Assembly (NCBI RefSeq): GCF_013376045.1
Contig: NZ_JABMJG010000011.1
Span: forward strand, 229,377-293,376
Reading direction: 5' to 3'
DNA length: 64,000 nucleotides
From: Variovorax sp. SG517
Lineage (GTDB): Bacteria; Pseudomonadota; Gammaproteobacteria; Burkholderiales; Burkholderiaceae_C
Both the position numbers and the translations under genes were made by a program. Under the pieces are notes generated by a model. The model was not told the origin of the DNA and made no database searches. It saw nothing but the letters and a program-made list of their open reading frames with translations. This document shows positions 17,128 to 26,143 of the stretch, one piece after another (position 1 is the first letter of the stretch; the number at the start of each line of letters is the position of its first letter).

Positions 17128-17808
17128 ATGAAATCCTCCCCCAGCGCGCGCAGCTGGATTGCCGCCGGCGTGCGCCACGAACTTCTTACCCGCGCATTGC
17201 CCGCCCTGCGGCACGACATGGCCGCCCCGGTCTCGGTGATCCGCATGGCGCTGCTGATGCTCAAGCGGCAGATTGGCGCGCCCACCGTCGATGCCGCGGC
17301 CTGCGAGGAGCGGGTGGGGCTGATCGACAACCAGGTTTCGGAGCTGGTGGAAGCCATTCGTTCGCTGCGCGACTGGGAGCTGGCCACCGTCGACGACGGC
17401 ATCACCCGCAGCGCGCTGGTGGCCCAGTGCGTGACGCTGATGCGCTCCGCCTTCGACCTGCACGGCGTGGCGCTGGAAACCGACGCTTCGCTGACCCCTT
17501 CCGACGACGAACACCGCTGGCCCGCCGCCGCGGCGCTGCGCTATCTGTTCCTTGGCGCGATGGGCTACCTGCACGACGGCGCGGACGAGGCCGGCACCAT
17601 CCGCATCGAGGCCGATGGCGCGAACGCGCTGCGTCTCACGGCTTTGCCGCGCGAGCCCGGCGCCACCGAGGCCGTGCTCGACGCGCACCGCGCGCCGCGC
17701 GCGCTGGCCATCGATGCCGTGGCGCTGCAGAACCTCGCGGAAGACCTGGGCTACGCGGTGGCGCTCGATGCCGCCAGCGTGCGCCTGGTGCTCGCCACGC
17801 GGACCTGA
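17128..17808 (+). CDS. orphan histidine-kinase-like protein (degenerate)
   Basis: A 226-residue protein from ATG 17128; an in-frame TTG at 17050 would add 26 residues. LRHDMAAPVSVIRMALLMLKRQ (His29) resembles the dimerisation/phosphoacceptor helix of a sensor kinase, followed by a second helix and an ATPase-like region without clear N, G1 or G2 boxes. No sensor or membrane segment is visible. It may be a phosphotransfer protein or a degenerate kinase. Its 3' end overlaps the convergent topoisomerase gene by 58 bases. Function unassigned. Confidence 0.6.
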   Translation: MKSSPSARSWIAAGVRHELLTRALPALRHDMAAPVSVIRMALLMLKRQIGAPTVDAAACEERVGLIDNQVSELVEAIRSLRDWELATVDDGITRSALVAQCVTLMRSAFDLHGVALETDASLTPSDDEHRWPAAAALRYLFLGAMGYLHDGADEAGTIRIEADGANALRLTALPREPGATEAVLDAHRAPRALAIDAVALQNLAEDLGYAVALDAASVRLVLATRT

Positions 17809-19007
17809 GCTTTTCCGCTCTTTCTTCCGGCGGCTGCGGCGGTGCGTCGTTGCTCGCGCCGGTGCGCCTTCAGGAACGACAGCAGCCGGCGTTCCGCCGC
17901 ATACAGCCCGCGCGACGGCCTCGCGGTGCGGCTGCCGCCGATCTTCTCGAACAGCGTGGCGGTGGCCTCGTCGCCGTCCGACAGCGCGCTGCCCAGCGCC
18001 AGCACGGCAGGGTGCACGTAGGCCTTCTTGCAGACCGCGGGCGTGTTGCCGAGTTGCTTCGCCACCGCGCCGAGGATGTCCTTGGCGCTGTAGCGGCTGC
18101 CGTCGGCGGCGGTGCGGCCGGGCTCGCAGGCCAGCCGGGTGAGTTCGAGCGCCTGCACCGTGCCGTGCCAGGTGCGGAAGTCCTTCGCGGTGAAGCGCTC
18201 GCCGCCGGATGCCTCGGCCAGGTAGTCGTTGACGTCGGTGGAGGAGACGCCGCGCAGTTCACCGGTCTTGCCATCGCCTTCCTCGTCCGCGTCGACGTAC
18301 TGGAAGAGCGCCTGCCCTGGCAATTGCTGGCACTGCCGCACTATCTTTGCGACGCGCGGGTCGTCCAGCTGCGCCTCGTGCATCACGCCGCTCTTGCCGC
18401 GGAAGCGCAGCCTGAGCGCCTGTCCTTTCACCGCCGCATGCCGGTTGCGCAGCGTGGTGAGGCCGAAGGAGCCGTTGCTGCTCGCGTATTCCTCGTTTCC
18501 CACGCGCAGCAGCGTGGTGTCGAGCAGGCGCACCAGTGCCGCCAGCACCTGGGCGCGGCCGGGCGCCTTTCGGCCCGCAGGTAGTTGCAGGTCGCGCGCC
18601 ACGCGGGCGCGGATGCCCGGCAGCGCGAGCGCGAAGGCCTCGAGGCGCTCGAACTTGGTCTCGTCCTGCATCGAGCGCCAGTCGGGGTGGTAGCGGTACT
18701 GCTTGCGCCCGCGCGCGTCGATGCCGGTGGCCTGCAGGTGGCCGTTGGGCAGCGGGCAGATCCACACCTGCGTGTAGGCCGGCGGAATCGCCAGCATGCG
18801 GATGCGCGAGAGTTCGTCCGCGTCGCGCACCCACCTGCCCTTGGCGTCGCGGTAGCGGAAACGGTCGCCGTGCTTCAGGCGGCGGATGCCGGGCATGTCG
18901 GGGTTCACGTAGACCAGGCCGTTGGCGATGGGCGTCGGCCTGGAGGGTGGCTTCGCGGGCGTGGAAGATGAAGCGGATGCGGAGAAAGCGGAGGAATGGG
19001 CCGGCAT
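17751..19007 (-). CDS. DNA topoisomerase IB
   Basis: A 418-residue type IB topoisomerase that relaxes supercoils through a transient 3'-phosphotyrosine. The N-terminal domain contains GRKQYRYHPDWR; the catalytic domain has RVGNEEYASSNGSFGLTTLRN, KDFRTWHGT (active-site His) and the nucleophilic Tyr330 in KKAYVHPAV. Bacterial relatives are usually about 340-380 residues; the additions here are a Ser/Pro-rich N terminus and an Arg/Ala-rich C-terminal tail. It stands alone, divergent from the nucleoside permease gene. Confidence 0.93.
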   Translation of the reverse strand: MPAHSSAFSASASSSTPAKPPSRPTPIANGLVYVNPDMPGIRRLKHGDRFRYRDAKGRWVRDADELSRIRMLAIPPAYTQVWICPLPNGHLQATGIDARGRKQYRYHPDWRSMQDETKFERLEAFALALPGIRARVARDLQLPAGRKAPGRAQVLAALVRLLDTTLLRVGNEEYASSNGSFGLTTLRNRHAAVKGQALRLRFRGKSGVMHEAQLDDPRVAKIVRQCQQLPGQALFQYVDADEEGDGKTGELRGVSSTDVNDYLAEASGGERFTAKDFRTWHGTVQALELTRLACEPGRTAADGSRYSAKDILGAVAKQLGNTPAVCKKAYVHPAVLALGSALSDGDEATATLFEKIGGSRTARPSRGLYAAERRLLSFLKAHRREQRRTAAAAGRKSGKAQVRVASTRRTLAASSATA

Positions 19008-19145
19008 GGGGCTTGCGTGGTGGCGTTACACCGTGCTTTTGCCAGCACCGACAATCGCCGGTTGTAGGACGCCGCAGGCGCCGGCGGTGCGCCGGGCGCG
19101 CTTGCGGTGCCGGTCCTGCTGTTTTCTTTCTCACCGGGTTCCAGA

Positions 19146-20195
19146 ATGAATTCTTTCAAGCCTTCCCTTTTCGCCGCCCGCTGGCTGGCCGTGCCCGCCG
19201 CGGCGCTGCTCTTCACGGCCTGCGCTTCCACTTCCACCACGACTGCCTCGACTCAGGCCCCGGCCGCGCCCGTGAAGGTCAAGGTCTTCGTCGCCGCCAT
19301 GTTCGAGATCGGCAAGAACACCGGCGACCGTGCCGGCGAGTTCCAGTACTGGTACGAGCGCTACTGGAAGGACGCCAAGCCCATCGCCGTGCCCGGCGCG
19401 CTGCAGCCCGTGTATTGCAACGCCGACGGCGTGTGCGGCTCGGTGCTGGGCATGGGCAAGGTGAATTCGTCGTCGTCGATGCAGGCCATCCTGCTGAACC
19501 CGCAGTTCGACTTCTCGCAGAGCTACTACGTCATCTCGGGCGTGGCCGGCACACCGCCCTCGCGCGGCACCATCGGCGAGGTGAGCTGGGCGACGTGGCT
19601 GGTCGACTACGACCTCGGCCACCGCTGGGCGCCCGAGGAGAACAAGCCCGGCGAGCCCACCTTCATGCCGCGCAAGGGCTACGAGGAATACCGCCGCTTC
19701 AAGCTCAACCCCGACCTCGTGAGCTGGGCCATGAAGCTCTCGGCCGACACGCCCCTGAAGGACTCCGACTCGGCCCGCAAGTACCGCCTGCGCTACCCCG
19801 ACGCCGCTGCGCGCCGCGCGCCCTTCGTCGGCACCGGCACCCACATGACTGGCGACACCTTCTTCCACGGCCCCGGCATGTCGAAGCAGGCGCAGTACAT
19901 CGCCAAGCTCTACGGCGCCGACGACTACGTCATCACCGAGATGGAGGCGGCAGCCATCACCCTCGTCATCAAGCGCACCCACGGCACCGACCGCGTGATG
20001 AGCCTGCGCGGCGCCGTCAACTTCGACCAGGGCAACCCGAAGGAAACCACGCTGCAGCACCTCGACCCGGCACCGGGCGAGACGGCAGGCGGCTTCGCCG
20101 AGACGGTGGAGAACATCGAGCTGGTGGGCTCGCGCGTGGTCGATCACATCGTCGCGAACTGGACGAAGTGGTCGGGCGGGGTGCCGAAGCCCTGA
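19146..20195 (+). CDS. purine nucleoside permease family (NUP) lipoprotein
   Basis: A 349-residue protein of the NUP family, first described as a yeast purine nucleoside permease. Bacterial members are exported and have no obvious membrane channel, and several resemble nucleoside phosphorylases. The N terminus is a lipoprotein signal with the lipobox LFTAC at about residue 22. Core motifs are VFVAAMFEIG, GVCGSVLGMGKVN, YYVISGVAGTPP and ITEMEAAA. The start at 19146 fits the signal peptide better than an ATG 13 codons upstream. It may take part in nucleoside scavenging. Confidence 0.85.
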   Translation: MNSFKPSLFAARWLAVPAAALLFTACASTSTTTASTQAPAAPVKVKVFVAAMFEIGKNTGDRAGEFQYWYERYWKDAKPIAVPGALQPVYCNADGVCGSVLGMGKVNSSSSMQAILLNPQFDFSQSYYVISGVAGTPPSRGTIGEVSWATWLVDYDLGHRWAPEENKPGEPTFMPRKGYEEYRRFKLNPDLVSWAMKLSADTPLKDSDSARKYRLRYPDAAARRAPFVGTGTHMTGDTFFHGPGMSKQAQYIAKLYGADDYVITEMEAAAITLVIKRTHGTDRVMSLRGAVNFDQGNPKETTLQHLDPAPGETAGGFAETVENIELVGSRVVDHIVANWTKWSGGVPKP

Positions 20196-20215
20196 GCGTG
20201 ACGGACGATCCCGCC

Positions 20216-20743
20216 ATGTGGCTGGCCGTGCAGAGCATCCGCTGCCTCTGGACGAAGGCCGGGCGCGATGCGGAGCAAGGCAGGCTGCGCAACCAGGCGC
20301 CGATGCGCCTGCCCCTCACCGGGCTCGAGGCGCAGTTGCTGCAGCCGCCCGTCGCGGGCGGCGTGCTGTGGCAGGAGATCTCGTTGCGTCCCGACGGCGG
20401 GGCGTTCGAAAACCAGCCTGTTGCGCTGGCCGCCTGGAAGTCATGGAATGCGCAGCAGCTGCGCGAGCAGGGTTATGAATGGCACGAGCACCGGGGCGGC
20501 ATGGCCATCGGTTGGTGGCACGGCGACGCGGTGCGGCACACCGGTCAGCCGCAACCGCTGGGCGTCCTGCGGCCCGGCCAGTGGCTGCGCGTGGTGACGC
20601 ACCGGCGCGCCAACGGCTGGGATTACTGGGCCTGGGAGAGGCGCGTGACCAACCTGATGTGCGTGGACCGCACGCATGCGCTCGACGTCTTCGCGAGCAC
20701 GCCGCCGGTGCGCGTGCTCGACGAGGAGCCGCACCTCTACTGA
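20216..20743 (+). CDS. hypothetical protein
   Basis: A 175-residue ORF I do not recognise; a GTG at 20198 would add 6 residues. The protein is rich in Trp (WWHGDAVRHTGQ, WDYWAWERRVTNLMC), has no signal peptide or membrane segment, and looks globular and beta-rich. It begins 20 bases after the nucleoside permease and is probably co-transcribed with it. The coding frame has the strong third-position GC of its neighbours, which supports a real gene. Confidence 0.65.
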   Translation: MWLAVQSIRCLWTKAGRDAEQGRLRNQAPMRLPLTGLEAQLLQPPVAGGVLWQEISLRPDGGAFENQPVALAAWKSWNAQQLREQGYEWHEHRGGMAIGWWHGDAVRHTGQPQPLGVLRPGQWLRVVTHRRANGWDYWAWERRVTNLMCVDRTHALDVFASTPPVRVLDEEPHLY

Positions 20744-20746
20744 CTT

Positions 20747-21445
20747 TTACCGGACCGCGCCGGGCCGTCCTGGCTCCAGGTGCCACGTCACCGTGAAGTC
20801 GAACGGCGTCCAGCGGCTGACGGTCACGCCTGAGCGCCGCAGGCCGCGGCCGGTCCAGGTGTTGCAGGTCTCGAAGAGGTTGTAGCCGCCTTCGGCCTCG
20901 TAGAACGCATCCTGGTTGTCGTAGTGGGCGCCTGCGATGGGTGTGGCGCGGCCCGATGGCAGTGCGGCGCGCACGTAGGCCGCGAGCTGCGCGTACTGCG
21001 CCTGCGTGAGCGGCAGCGCGAAGGCGCCTTGCCCGAGCTGGCCGCGCCGCAGGTAGCTCACATGAAGCAGCGCGCGGTTGCCTCCGGCCAGGGCTCCGAG
21101 CGCGCGCGATGCGGTCAGGTCGGCCCAGGTGGGGGTGTTCAGGTAGAACTCGCGGTCGCCCCAGCCGATGGCGATGAATTCGGCGTCGGACGGCGGCGCC
21201 CTGAAGTCCTTCAACGGAAAGAGCTGAAGCCAGTCGACGGTGGCCGAGCGGATCGGGAACACGTAGTCGGTGTGCACGCCGTTGCTCAGCACCCAGGCCT
21301 GCACTTCTTCGGCGACCGCATTCTTCGGTGGTTCTGCGTTGGCGGGCCAGAGCACCAGCGCGCAGGCCGTGGCCACGTAGAGTCCCACGAGCATGACGAA
21401 GCCCAGCAGCGTGAAGACGATGCGCCGCAGCCAGCGTCCGAGCAT
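20747..21445 (-). CDS. DUF2459 / TIGR02117 family membrane-anchored protein
   Basis: A 232-residue protein with one N-terminal transmembrane helix (about residues 9-30) and a periplasmic domain containing SNGVHTDYVFPI, IGWGDREFYLNTPTW and the late CNTWTGRGLR. These are the hallmarks of DUF2459 (TIGR02117), a family of unknown function often near urease genes; conserved His, Cys and Asp hint at a hydrolase. It lies 7 bases after the DNA polymerase IV gene on the same strand. Confidence 0.85.
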   Translation of the reverse strand: MLGRWLRRIVFTLLGFVMLVGLYVATACALVLWPANAEPPKNAVAEEVQAWVLSNGVHTDYVFPIRSATVDWLQLFPLKDFRAPPSDAEFIAIGWGDREFYLNTPTWADLTASRALGALAGGNRALLHVSYLRRGQLGQGAFALPLTQAQYAQLAAYVRAALPSGRATPIAGAHYDNQDAFYEAEGGYNLFETCNTWTGRGLRRSGVTVSRWTPFDFTVTWHLEPGRPGAVR

Positions 21446-21452
21446 CGCGCCC

Positions 21453-22700
21453 TCAGAAGAGCGAAGCGGTGGTCGCCACCGGTTCGGCCGCCGCGCGGTG
21501 CGTGCCGGCGCCGGCGGGCGCCAGCGCCTCGGGGCTGCCGGCCTTCGCCAGCGTGCCCACGCGCACGCCCAGCAGGCGCAGCGGGCGCTCCAGCGGCACG
21601 CGCTTCAGGCACAGGCCGCCGGTGTGGCGGATGGTCTTCGCGTCGTCGGTGAAGCGGTCGATGGTCTGGTCGCGCGTGGCGATCTTGAAGTCGTCGTAGC
21701 GCAGCTTGATGCCGATGGTCTTGCCCACGTAGCCCTTGCGCTGCAGGTCGGCGGCCACCTGCTCGCAAAGCCGGGTGAAGATCGCGCCCAGCTCGGCGCG
21801 GTCGCGCACCGCGTGCAGGTCGCGGTCGAAGGTGGTCTCGCGGCTCATCGACACGGGCTCGCTCTCGGTCACCACGGGGCGGTCGTCGCGGCCCCATGAC
21901 ACCTCGTGCATCCACGCGCCGGTGGCCTTGCCGAAGTTGGCGATGAGCCAGTCGCGGTCGCGCGCCGCGAGCTGGCCCACGGTCTCGATGCCGAAGCGCT
22001 TGAGCTTCTCGTCGGCCTTGGGGCCGATGCCGTTCACCTTGCGGCAGGGCAGGGGCCAGATGAGCTTCTCCAGGTCGTCCTCGTAGACGATCGAAATGCC
22101 GTTGGGCTTGTTGAACTCGCTCGCCATCTTGGCGATGAGCTTGTTGGGCGCCACGCCGATGGAGCATGTGAGCCCCGTGGCGTCGAAGATGGCCTTCTGC
22201 AGCAGCCGCGCCAGCGAGCGCCCGCCTTCGCGCTGGCCGCCGGGCACGTCGGTGAAGTCGATGTAGACCTCGTCCACGCCCCGGTCTTCCATGAGCGGCG
22301 CGACCTCCAGGATGATCTTCTTGAAGGCGCGCGAATAGCGCCGGTACTCGTCGAAGTCCACCGGCAGGATGATCGCCTGCGGGCACAGCTTGGCCGCCTT
22401 CATGAGCCCCATCGCCGAGCCCACGCCGAACTGGCGCGCGGGGTAGGTGGCGGTGGTGATCACGCCGCGGCCGGTGTAGTCCTTCAGCAGCGGAAAGGAG
22501 TCGACAGGAATGTCGGCCAGCGTGCCGCCCTCGGGCAGGTTGCGGATGGCCTCGTCCGCGCGCCGCCGTCCGCCGCCGATGACCACCGCCTTGCCCTTGA
22601 GCTGCGGATAGCGCAGCAGCTCGACGGACGCGTAGAAGGCGTCCATGTCGAGGTGCGCGATGCGGCGGATCTTCGGGGCCGATGGGGTCTGGGAGCTCAC
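21453..22700 (-). CDS. dinB: DNA polymerase IV (Y-family, DinB)
   Basis: A 415-residue translesion polymerase. Metal-binding Asp18 lies in HLDMDAFYASVE and the second acidic pair in RGVDEVYIDFTD; the thumb has NGIGPKADEKLKRFGI and the little finger FDRDLHAVRDRAELG. It carries an insertion after IGGGRRRADE typical of many betaproteobacterial homologues, and the C terminus ends in a TASLF sequence fitting a sliding-clamp-binding motif. It is expected to be SOS- or stress-linked, but I see no clear LexA box in the short upstream gap. Confidence 0.95.
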   Translation of the reverse strand: MSSQTPSAPKIRRIAHLDMDAFYASVELLRYPQLKGKAVVIGGGRRRADEAIRNLPEGGTLADIPVDSFPLLKDYTGRGVITTATYPARQFGVGSAMGLMKAAKLCPQAIILPVDFDEYRRYSRAFKKIILEVAPLMEDRGVDEVYIDFTDVPGGQREGGRSLARLLQKAIFDATGLTCSIGVAPNKLIAKMASEFNKPNGISIVYEDDLEKLIWPLPCRKVNGIGPKADEKLKRFGIETVGQLAARDRDWLIANFGKATGAWMHEVSWGRDDRPVVTESEPVSMSRETTFDRDLHAVRDRAELGAIFTRLCEQVAADLQRKGYVGKTIGIKLRYDDFKIATRDQTIDRFTDDAKTIRHTGGLCLKRVPLERPLRLLGVRVGTLAKAGSPEALAPAGAGTHRAAAEPVATTASLF

Positions 22701-22761
22701 GGAAACAATTGTCTCGCGGCTGGGCGCCGCTTGCGCATGCGGGGCGATTCGCCGGCCCGGG

Positions 22762-23379
22762 TCAGCGCGTCTCCACCGTCACCAGCAGGGGCGAGTCGAA
22801 CATCGCCACGGGGGAGATCACCGGTTCGTCCATCGGCACCTTGTCGCCGTAGCGCTCGCGCATCTTGGCGCGCACGGCCGGGTCGGTCAGGTTGAATTCG
22901 CGGATCTTCTGCAGCTCGCCGATGCGCACGCCGAGCGCGCGCTGATAGAGCTTCCACACGAGCTCGGAGCAGTAGATGCGCTGGTCGGACCACTCGAAGG
23001 TCAAGTCGTAGGGGCGGCCCTCGAAGTCGGAGGTGCGTGCGCGCAGTTTTGCCACCGCGGCCGGGGTCAGCAGCGTGCCGGCGTTGCGCAGCCGCTTGAC
23101 CACGTAGTGTCCGCCGTTGCCGCGCGCCGTCCACTGCGCGAGCGGCGTGTAGCGCACGGTGGAGACCGCCTCGAACACGTAGGGCTTGCCGTCTTTCGTC
23201 AGCACGATGCCCATGTGGCTGTAGCGCGAGCCGGTCGCGCGCTGCACCGCGAGGCTCTGGGCCGAGCGCGAGGTGTGGAAGATGATGTCGCCGTCCTTCA
23301 GCTGCGTCGACGCGCGGGCAGCGCCGGCCAGGAGCAGAGACAGGGCGAGTGCGATGACTGCAGGGAGCCGGAATGTCAT
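22762..23379 (-). CDS. YiiX-like permuted NlpC/P60 hydrolase
   Basis: A 205-residue exported protein from ATG 23379 with a signal peptide (about residues 1-23, ending GAARA). The domain begins LKDGDIIFHTSRS and has RYSHMGIVL with the catalytic His and IYCSELVWKLY with the catalytic Cys, in the order His before Cys seen in the circularly permuted papain-fold (DUF830/YiiX) family. Such enzymes may cleave amide or ester bonds in the envelope. It is alone on the minus strand, between the polymerase and TRAP permease genes. Confidence 0.85.
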   Translation of the reverse strand: MTFRLPAVIALALSLLLAGAARASTQLKDGDIIFHTSRSAQSLAVQRATGSRYSHMGIVLTKDGKPYVFEAVSTVRYTPLAQWTARGNGGHYVVKRLRNAGTLLTPAAVAKLRARTSDFEGRPYDLTFEWSDQRIYCSELVWKLYQRALGVRIGELQKIREFNLTDPAVRAKMRERYGDKVPMDEPVISPVAMFDSPLLVTVETR

Positions 23380-23416
23380 GGACGCGCATTGTGCTGCACG
23401 CCATGCGCGGCTGCTT

Positions 23417-24895
23417 CTACTCTTGCGGCGGGGCACTCTCGCCCGTATCCGGCGGCGCCATCTCGCGCATCAGGCGCTCCACCGCCTCGTCGTTCATCGG
23501 CTCGGCGGGCGCGAGCGCGGTTGGCGAGGTGCGCAGCCAGCGCGTGGTCTGGGGCAGCACCATCACCAGCGCGGTGACCGCGGCGAGCACCGCGAGATAC
23601 GGCGCCAGCACCCGCGCGATTGCGGCCGCCGGCGGGCGCGGCTTCACCTGCCCGCGCGCCAGCACCAGCGCGTAGCCGAAGGGCGGCAGCAGGAAGCCGG
23701 CCTGCAGCACCAGCAGCGTGAGCGTGGCGATCCAGGCCGCGTCGTCCAGCTGCGCGAGCACCGGCGGCATGACGATGGGCACGATCAGGAAGATCAGCTC
23801 GAAGGCGTCGAGAACGAAGGCGAAGGCGAGCAGCACCGCCAGCACCACCGCGAGCCCGAGCATCGGATGCTGCTGCAGCGACAGCATCAGCCGCGCGATC
23901 AGCCCGTCGGTGCCGAAGCCGCGCAGCAGCAGCGAAAAGGTGGTGGCCGCCACCAGCAGCGCATAGAGCGCGCCGGTGAGCGCCATCGCGTCGTCGAGCA
24001 CCTGCCACAGCACCGCGCGCGTGAGCTGGCGCGACACCAGTCCCCACGCCAGCAGCAGCACGCAGGCGGCAGCCGCGCCTTCCACCGCGCGCACCTTGCT
24101 GAGCGTGACCAGCACCAGCAGCCCTCCGATCAGCAGCGGCACCAGCAGCAAGGTCCAGCCCTCGCCGCGGCTCAGCGGCTCGCGCGGGGCAGCGTTTCGG
24201 GGCTTGTTGCGCGCGCCGAACCATGCCACGGCGAGCCAGCCGACCAGCAGCGCGACGGCAGGCACCAGCGCGGCCTGCAGGATGTCCTGCGTATTGACGA
24301 CGCGGCTGGCGGCACTCGCCGAAGGCAGCGCCAGTTCGCGCGCCATGTTCAGGCCCTCGGTGTGGGCGCGCAGCATCGCGTCGCCGAGCAGCAGCAGCAC
24401 CAGCGAGGGCGGCACGATCACCCCCAGCGTGCTGGTCACGGCCACGAGCGCGGTGCGCCGCGCTGCTGGCAGTCCCTCGCGCGCCCAGCCCTGGCCGGCG
24501 GTGCGCGCCAGCGTCAGCAGGCTGGCGCCCACCGAGCCGTTCATCGGCGCCAGCAGCAGCCCCAGCACCATGCCCGCCAGTTCCGGCGCTGCGCGCGGCG
24601 CGACGAAGGCCAGCAGCTTGCGCAGGCCGTTGTAAAGGTGGCCGGCCAGCGCCAGCCGGTTGAGCAGGGCGCCCACCAGTGCATAGAGCGCAAGCGCCTG
24701 CAGCAGGTCGTGCTCCAGCAGGCCGACGATGCGCCACGGCAGGTTCTGCAGCAGCGCCAGGTCGAAGGCGCCCAGCGCGAGGCCGGCCAGGGCGCCGACG
24801 GTGCATGTGCCCAGCAGCACGGCATAGGTCGGCCAGCCGGTGGTCATCATCAGCGCCAGGGCCAGCGCGAGCAGGGCGAGTCCGAGCCAGGGCAT
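23417..24895 (-). CDS. TRAP transporter large permease (DctM-type)
   Basis: A 492-residue multi-pass inner-membrane protein with roughly 12-14 hydrophobic segments and the DctM hallmarks APMNGSVGASLLTLAR and STLGVIVPPSLVLLLLGDAM. The large subunit uses a sodium gradient to import organic acids delivered by a DctP protein. At 492 residues it is longer than the usual 430, mainly through a C-terminal acidic and Pro-rich tail. Its ATG directly abuts the TAG of the small permease gene. No dctP gene is seen nearby. Confidence 0.85.
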   Translation of the reverse strand: MPWLGLALLALALALMMTTGWPTYAVLLGTCTVGALAGLALGAFDLALLQNLPWRIVGLLEHDLLQALALYALVGALLNRLALAGHLYNGLRKLLAFVAPRAAPELAGMVLGLLLAPMNGSVGASLLTLARTAGQGWAREGLPAARRTALVAVTSTLGVIVPPSLVLLLLGDAMLRAHTEGLNMARELALPSASAASRVVNTQDILQAALVPAVALLVGWLAVAWFGARNKPRNAAPREPLSRGEGWTLLLVPLLIGGLLVLVTLSKVRAVEGAAAACVLLLAWGLVSRQLTRAVLWQVLDDAMALTGALYALLVAATTFSLLLRGFGTDGLIARLMLSLQQHPMLGLAVVLAVLLAFAFVLDAFELIFLIVPIVMPPVLAQLDDAAWIATLTLLVLQAGFLLPPFGYALVLARGQVKPRPPAAAIARVLAPYLAVLAAVTALVMVLPQTTRWLRTSPTALAPAEPMNDEAVERLMREMAPPDTGESAPPQE

Positions 24896-25468
24896 CTACG
24901 GGCCGGGTTGTCCGGGTTGCCCGGTGTCTTCGGGCGGGTCCGCCGGGCGCAGCTCCTGCCGGAGGTCGAGCGCGCTCTGCACCGCCAGCAGCGCGGCGAG
25001 CAGCAGCAGTGCCACCTTGATCATGAAGTAGCCGGGGTTGAATGTGTCGGGGAAGAGTTCGAGCGCCTCCACCGAGCGCATCACCGGCGCCGCGGCGGTG
25101 AAGACCAGGAACAGCGACCACGGCAGCACGCACAGCGCCGCGCCGATGCGGCGCAGGCGCGCGTGGCGCCCGGCGGTGGCGGCCGCCAGGTCGGGCCGGG
25201 CCACGAGGTGCGCGCCGCGTCGCCCGGCATGCCGCAGCGCCACCGCGACGTACAGCGCGAACAGCCACTGCGCCAGGTCGTTGGCCTGCGTCGGGCCGTT
25301 GCCGGAGCCGGCGAGGTCGCGCAGCGGCCATTGGGCGAAGAGCAGCAGCGCGATGGCGACGGCGAAGGTCATCGCCACGCGGTCGATCCAGTCGAGCCAG
25401 CGCGGCGCGGTCGAGCCGGATGGCTGCCCGGGGTCTACGGGGGGAGGGGTGTCTGCCGATGGCGTCAT
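24896..25468 (-). CDS. TRAP transporter small permease (DctQ-type)
   Basis: A 190-residue protein with four predicted membrane helices (about residues 28-48, 64-80, 112-134, 146-168) and a charged, Pro-rich tail, as expected of DctQ. It stabilises the large subunit encoded immediately downstream with no intergenic base. ATG 25468 is chosen because it leaves a short cytosolic N terminus; a longer frame starts 38 codons upstream. Similarity to DctQ is weak at motif level, and the assignment rests mainly on context and topology. Confidence 0.75.
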   Translation of the reverse strand: MTPSADTPPPVDPGQPSGSTAPRWLDWIDRVAMTFAVAIALLLFAQWPLRDLAGSGNGPTQANDLAQWLFALYVAVALRHAGRRGAHLVARPDLAAATAGRHARLRRIGAALCVLPWSLFLVFTAAAPVMRSVEALELFPDTFNPGYFMIKVALLLLAALLAVQSALDLRQELRPADPPEDTGQPGQPGP

Positions 25469-25553
25469 GCGCGGAAATCGTCTCCCCCGAACCTGACTGG
25501 CACCTGCGGGGCGGCGGGTCATTGCTTGCGCGCCGCAGCATGCCGGTGCCATC

Positions 25554-26126
25554 ATGCGCGCCATGCAAACGGTCGCCTCCATCCTCTGGCGCAGGCTCGA
25601 CGTACCGGGTCACGATGCCTGCCGCCTCGAACGCAATGCCTCGGCCTGGCAACTCGACGGAGCTGCCGTGTTCCGCCTGGAAGACGGCCGCATCGGCCAG
25701 CTGCACTACCGCGTGCGCTGCGACCTGCTATGGCACACCCAGTGGGGCACGGTGCGCGGATGGCTCGGCGACTCGGCGGTCGACCTGTCGATTGCCCGCG
25801 ATGCGCGCGGCCACTGGAAGCTCAACGACGAGCCCGTGTCCGACCTCTCGCACTGCATCGACCTCGACCTGGGCTTCACGCCCGCCACCAACCTGCTGCA
25901 GCTGCGCCGCCTGGGCCTCGCGAAAGGCGAGGGTGCCGATGCCCCCGCGGCGTGGCTCGACATCGACGGCGGCGGCGTGCTCAGCGAACTGATGCAGCGC
26001 TACGAGCGGCGCAGCGAGAGCGAATACGCCTACGAGGCGAAGCGCTTCGACTACGCGGCCACGCTGAGCGTGACGGCCGACAGCTTCGTCAGCGACTACC
26101 CCCGGCTCTGGGTGGCCGAGAAGTAG
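25554..26126 (+). CDS. putative glycolipid-binding domain protein (DUF1089)
   Basis: A 190-residue protein whose pattern (ILWRRLDVPGHDACRLE, YRVRCDLLWHT, GHWKLNDEPV, CIDLDLGFTPATNLLQLRRL, and a late FDYAATLSVTADSFVSDYP) matches the PF06475 putative glycolipid-binding family. No signal peptide is seen. Function in the cell is unknown. An alternative start at 25563 removes three residues. It is monocistronic, divergent from the TRAP permease genes. Confidence 0.88.
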   Translation: MRAMQTVASILWRRLDVPGHDACRLERNASAWQLDGAAVFRLEDGRIGQLHYRVRCDLLWHTQWGTVRGWLGDSAVDLSIARDARGHWKLNDEPVSDLSHCIDLDLGFTPATNLLQLRRLGLAKGEGADAPAAWLDIDGGGVLSELMQRYERRSESEYAYEAKRFDYAATLSVTADSFVSDYPRLWVAEK

Positions 26127-26143
26127 TCGGCCAGGCACCGCAT

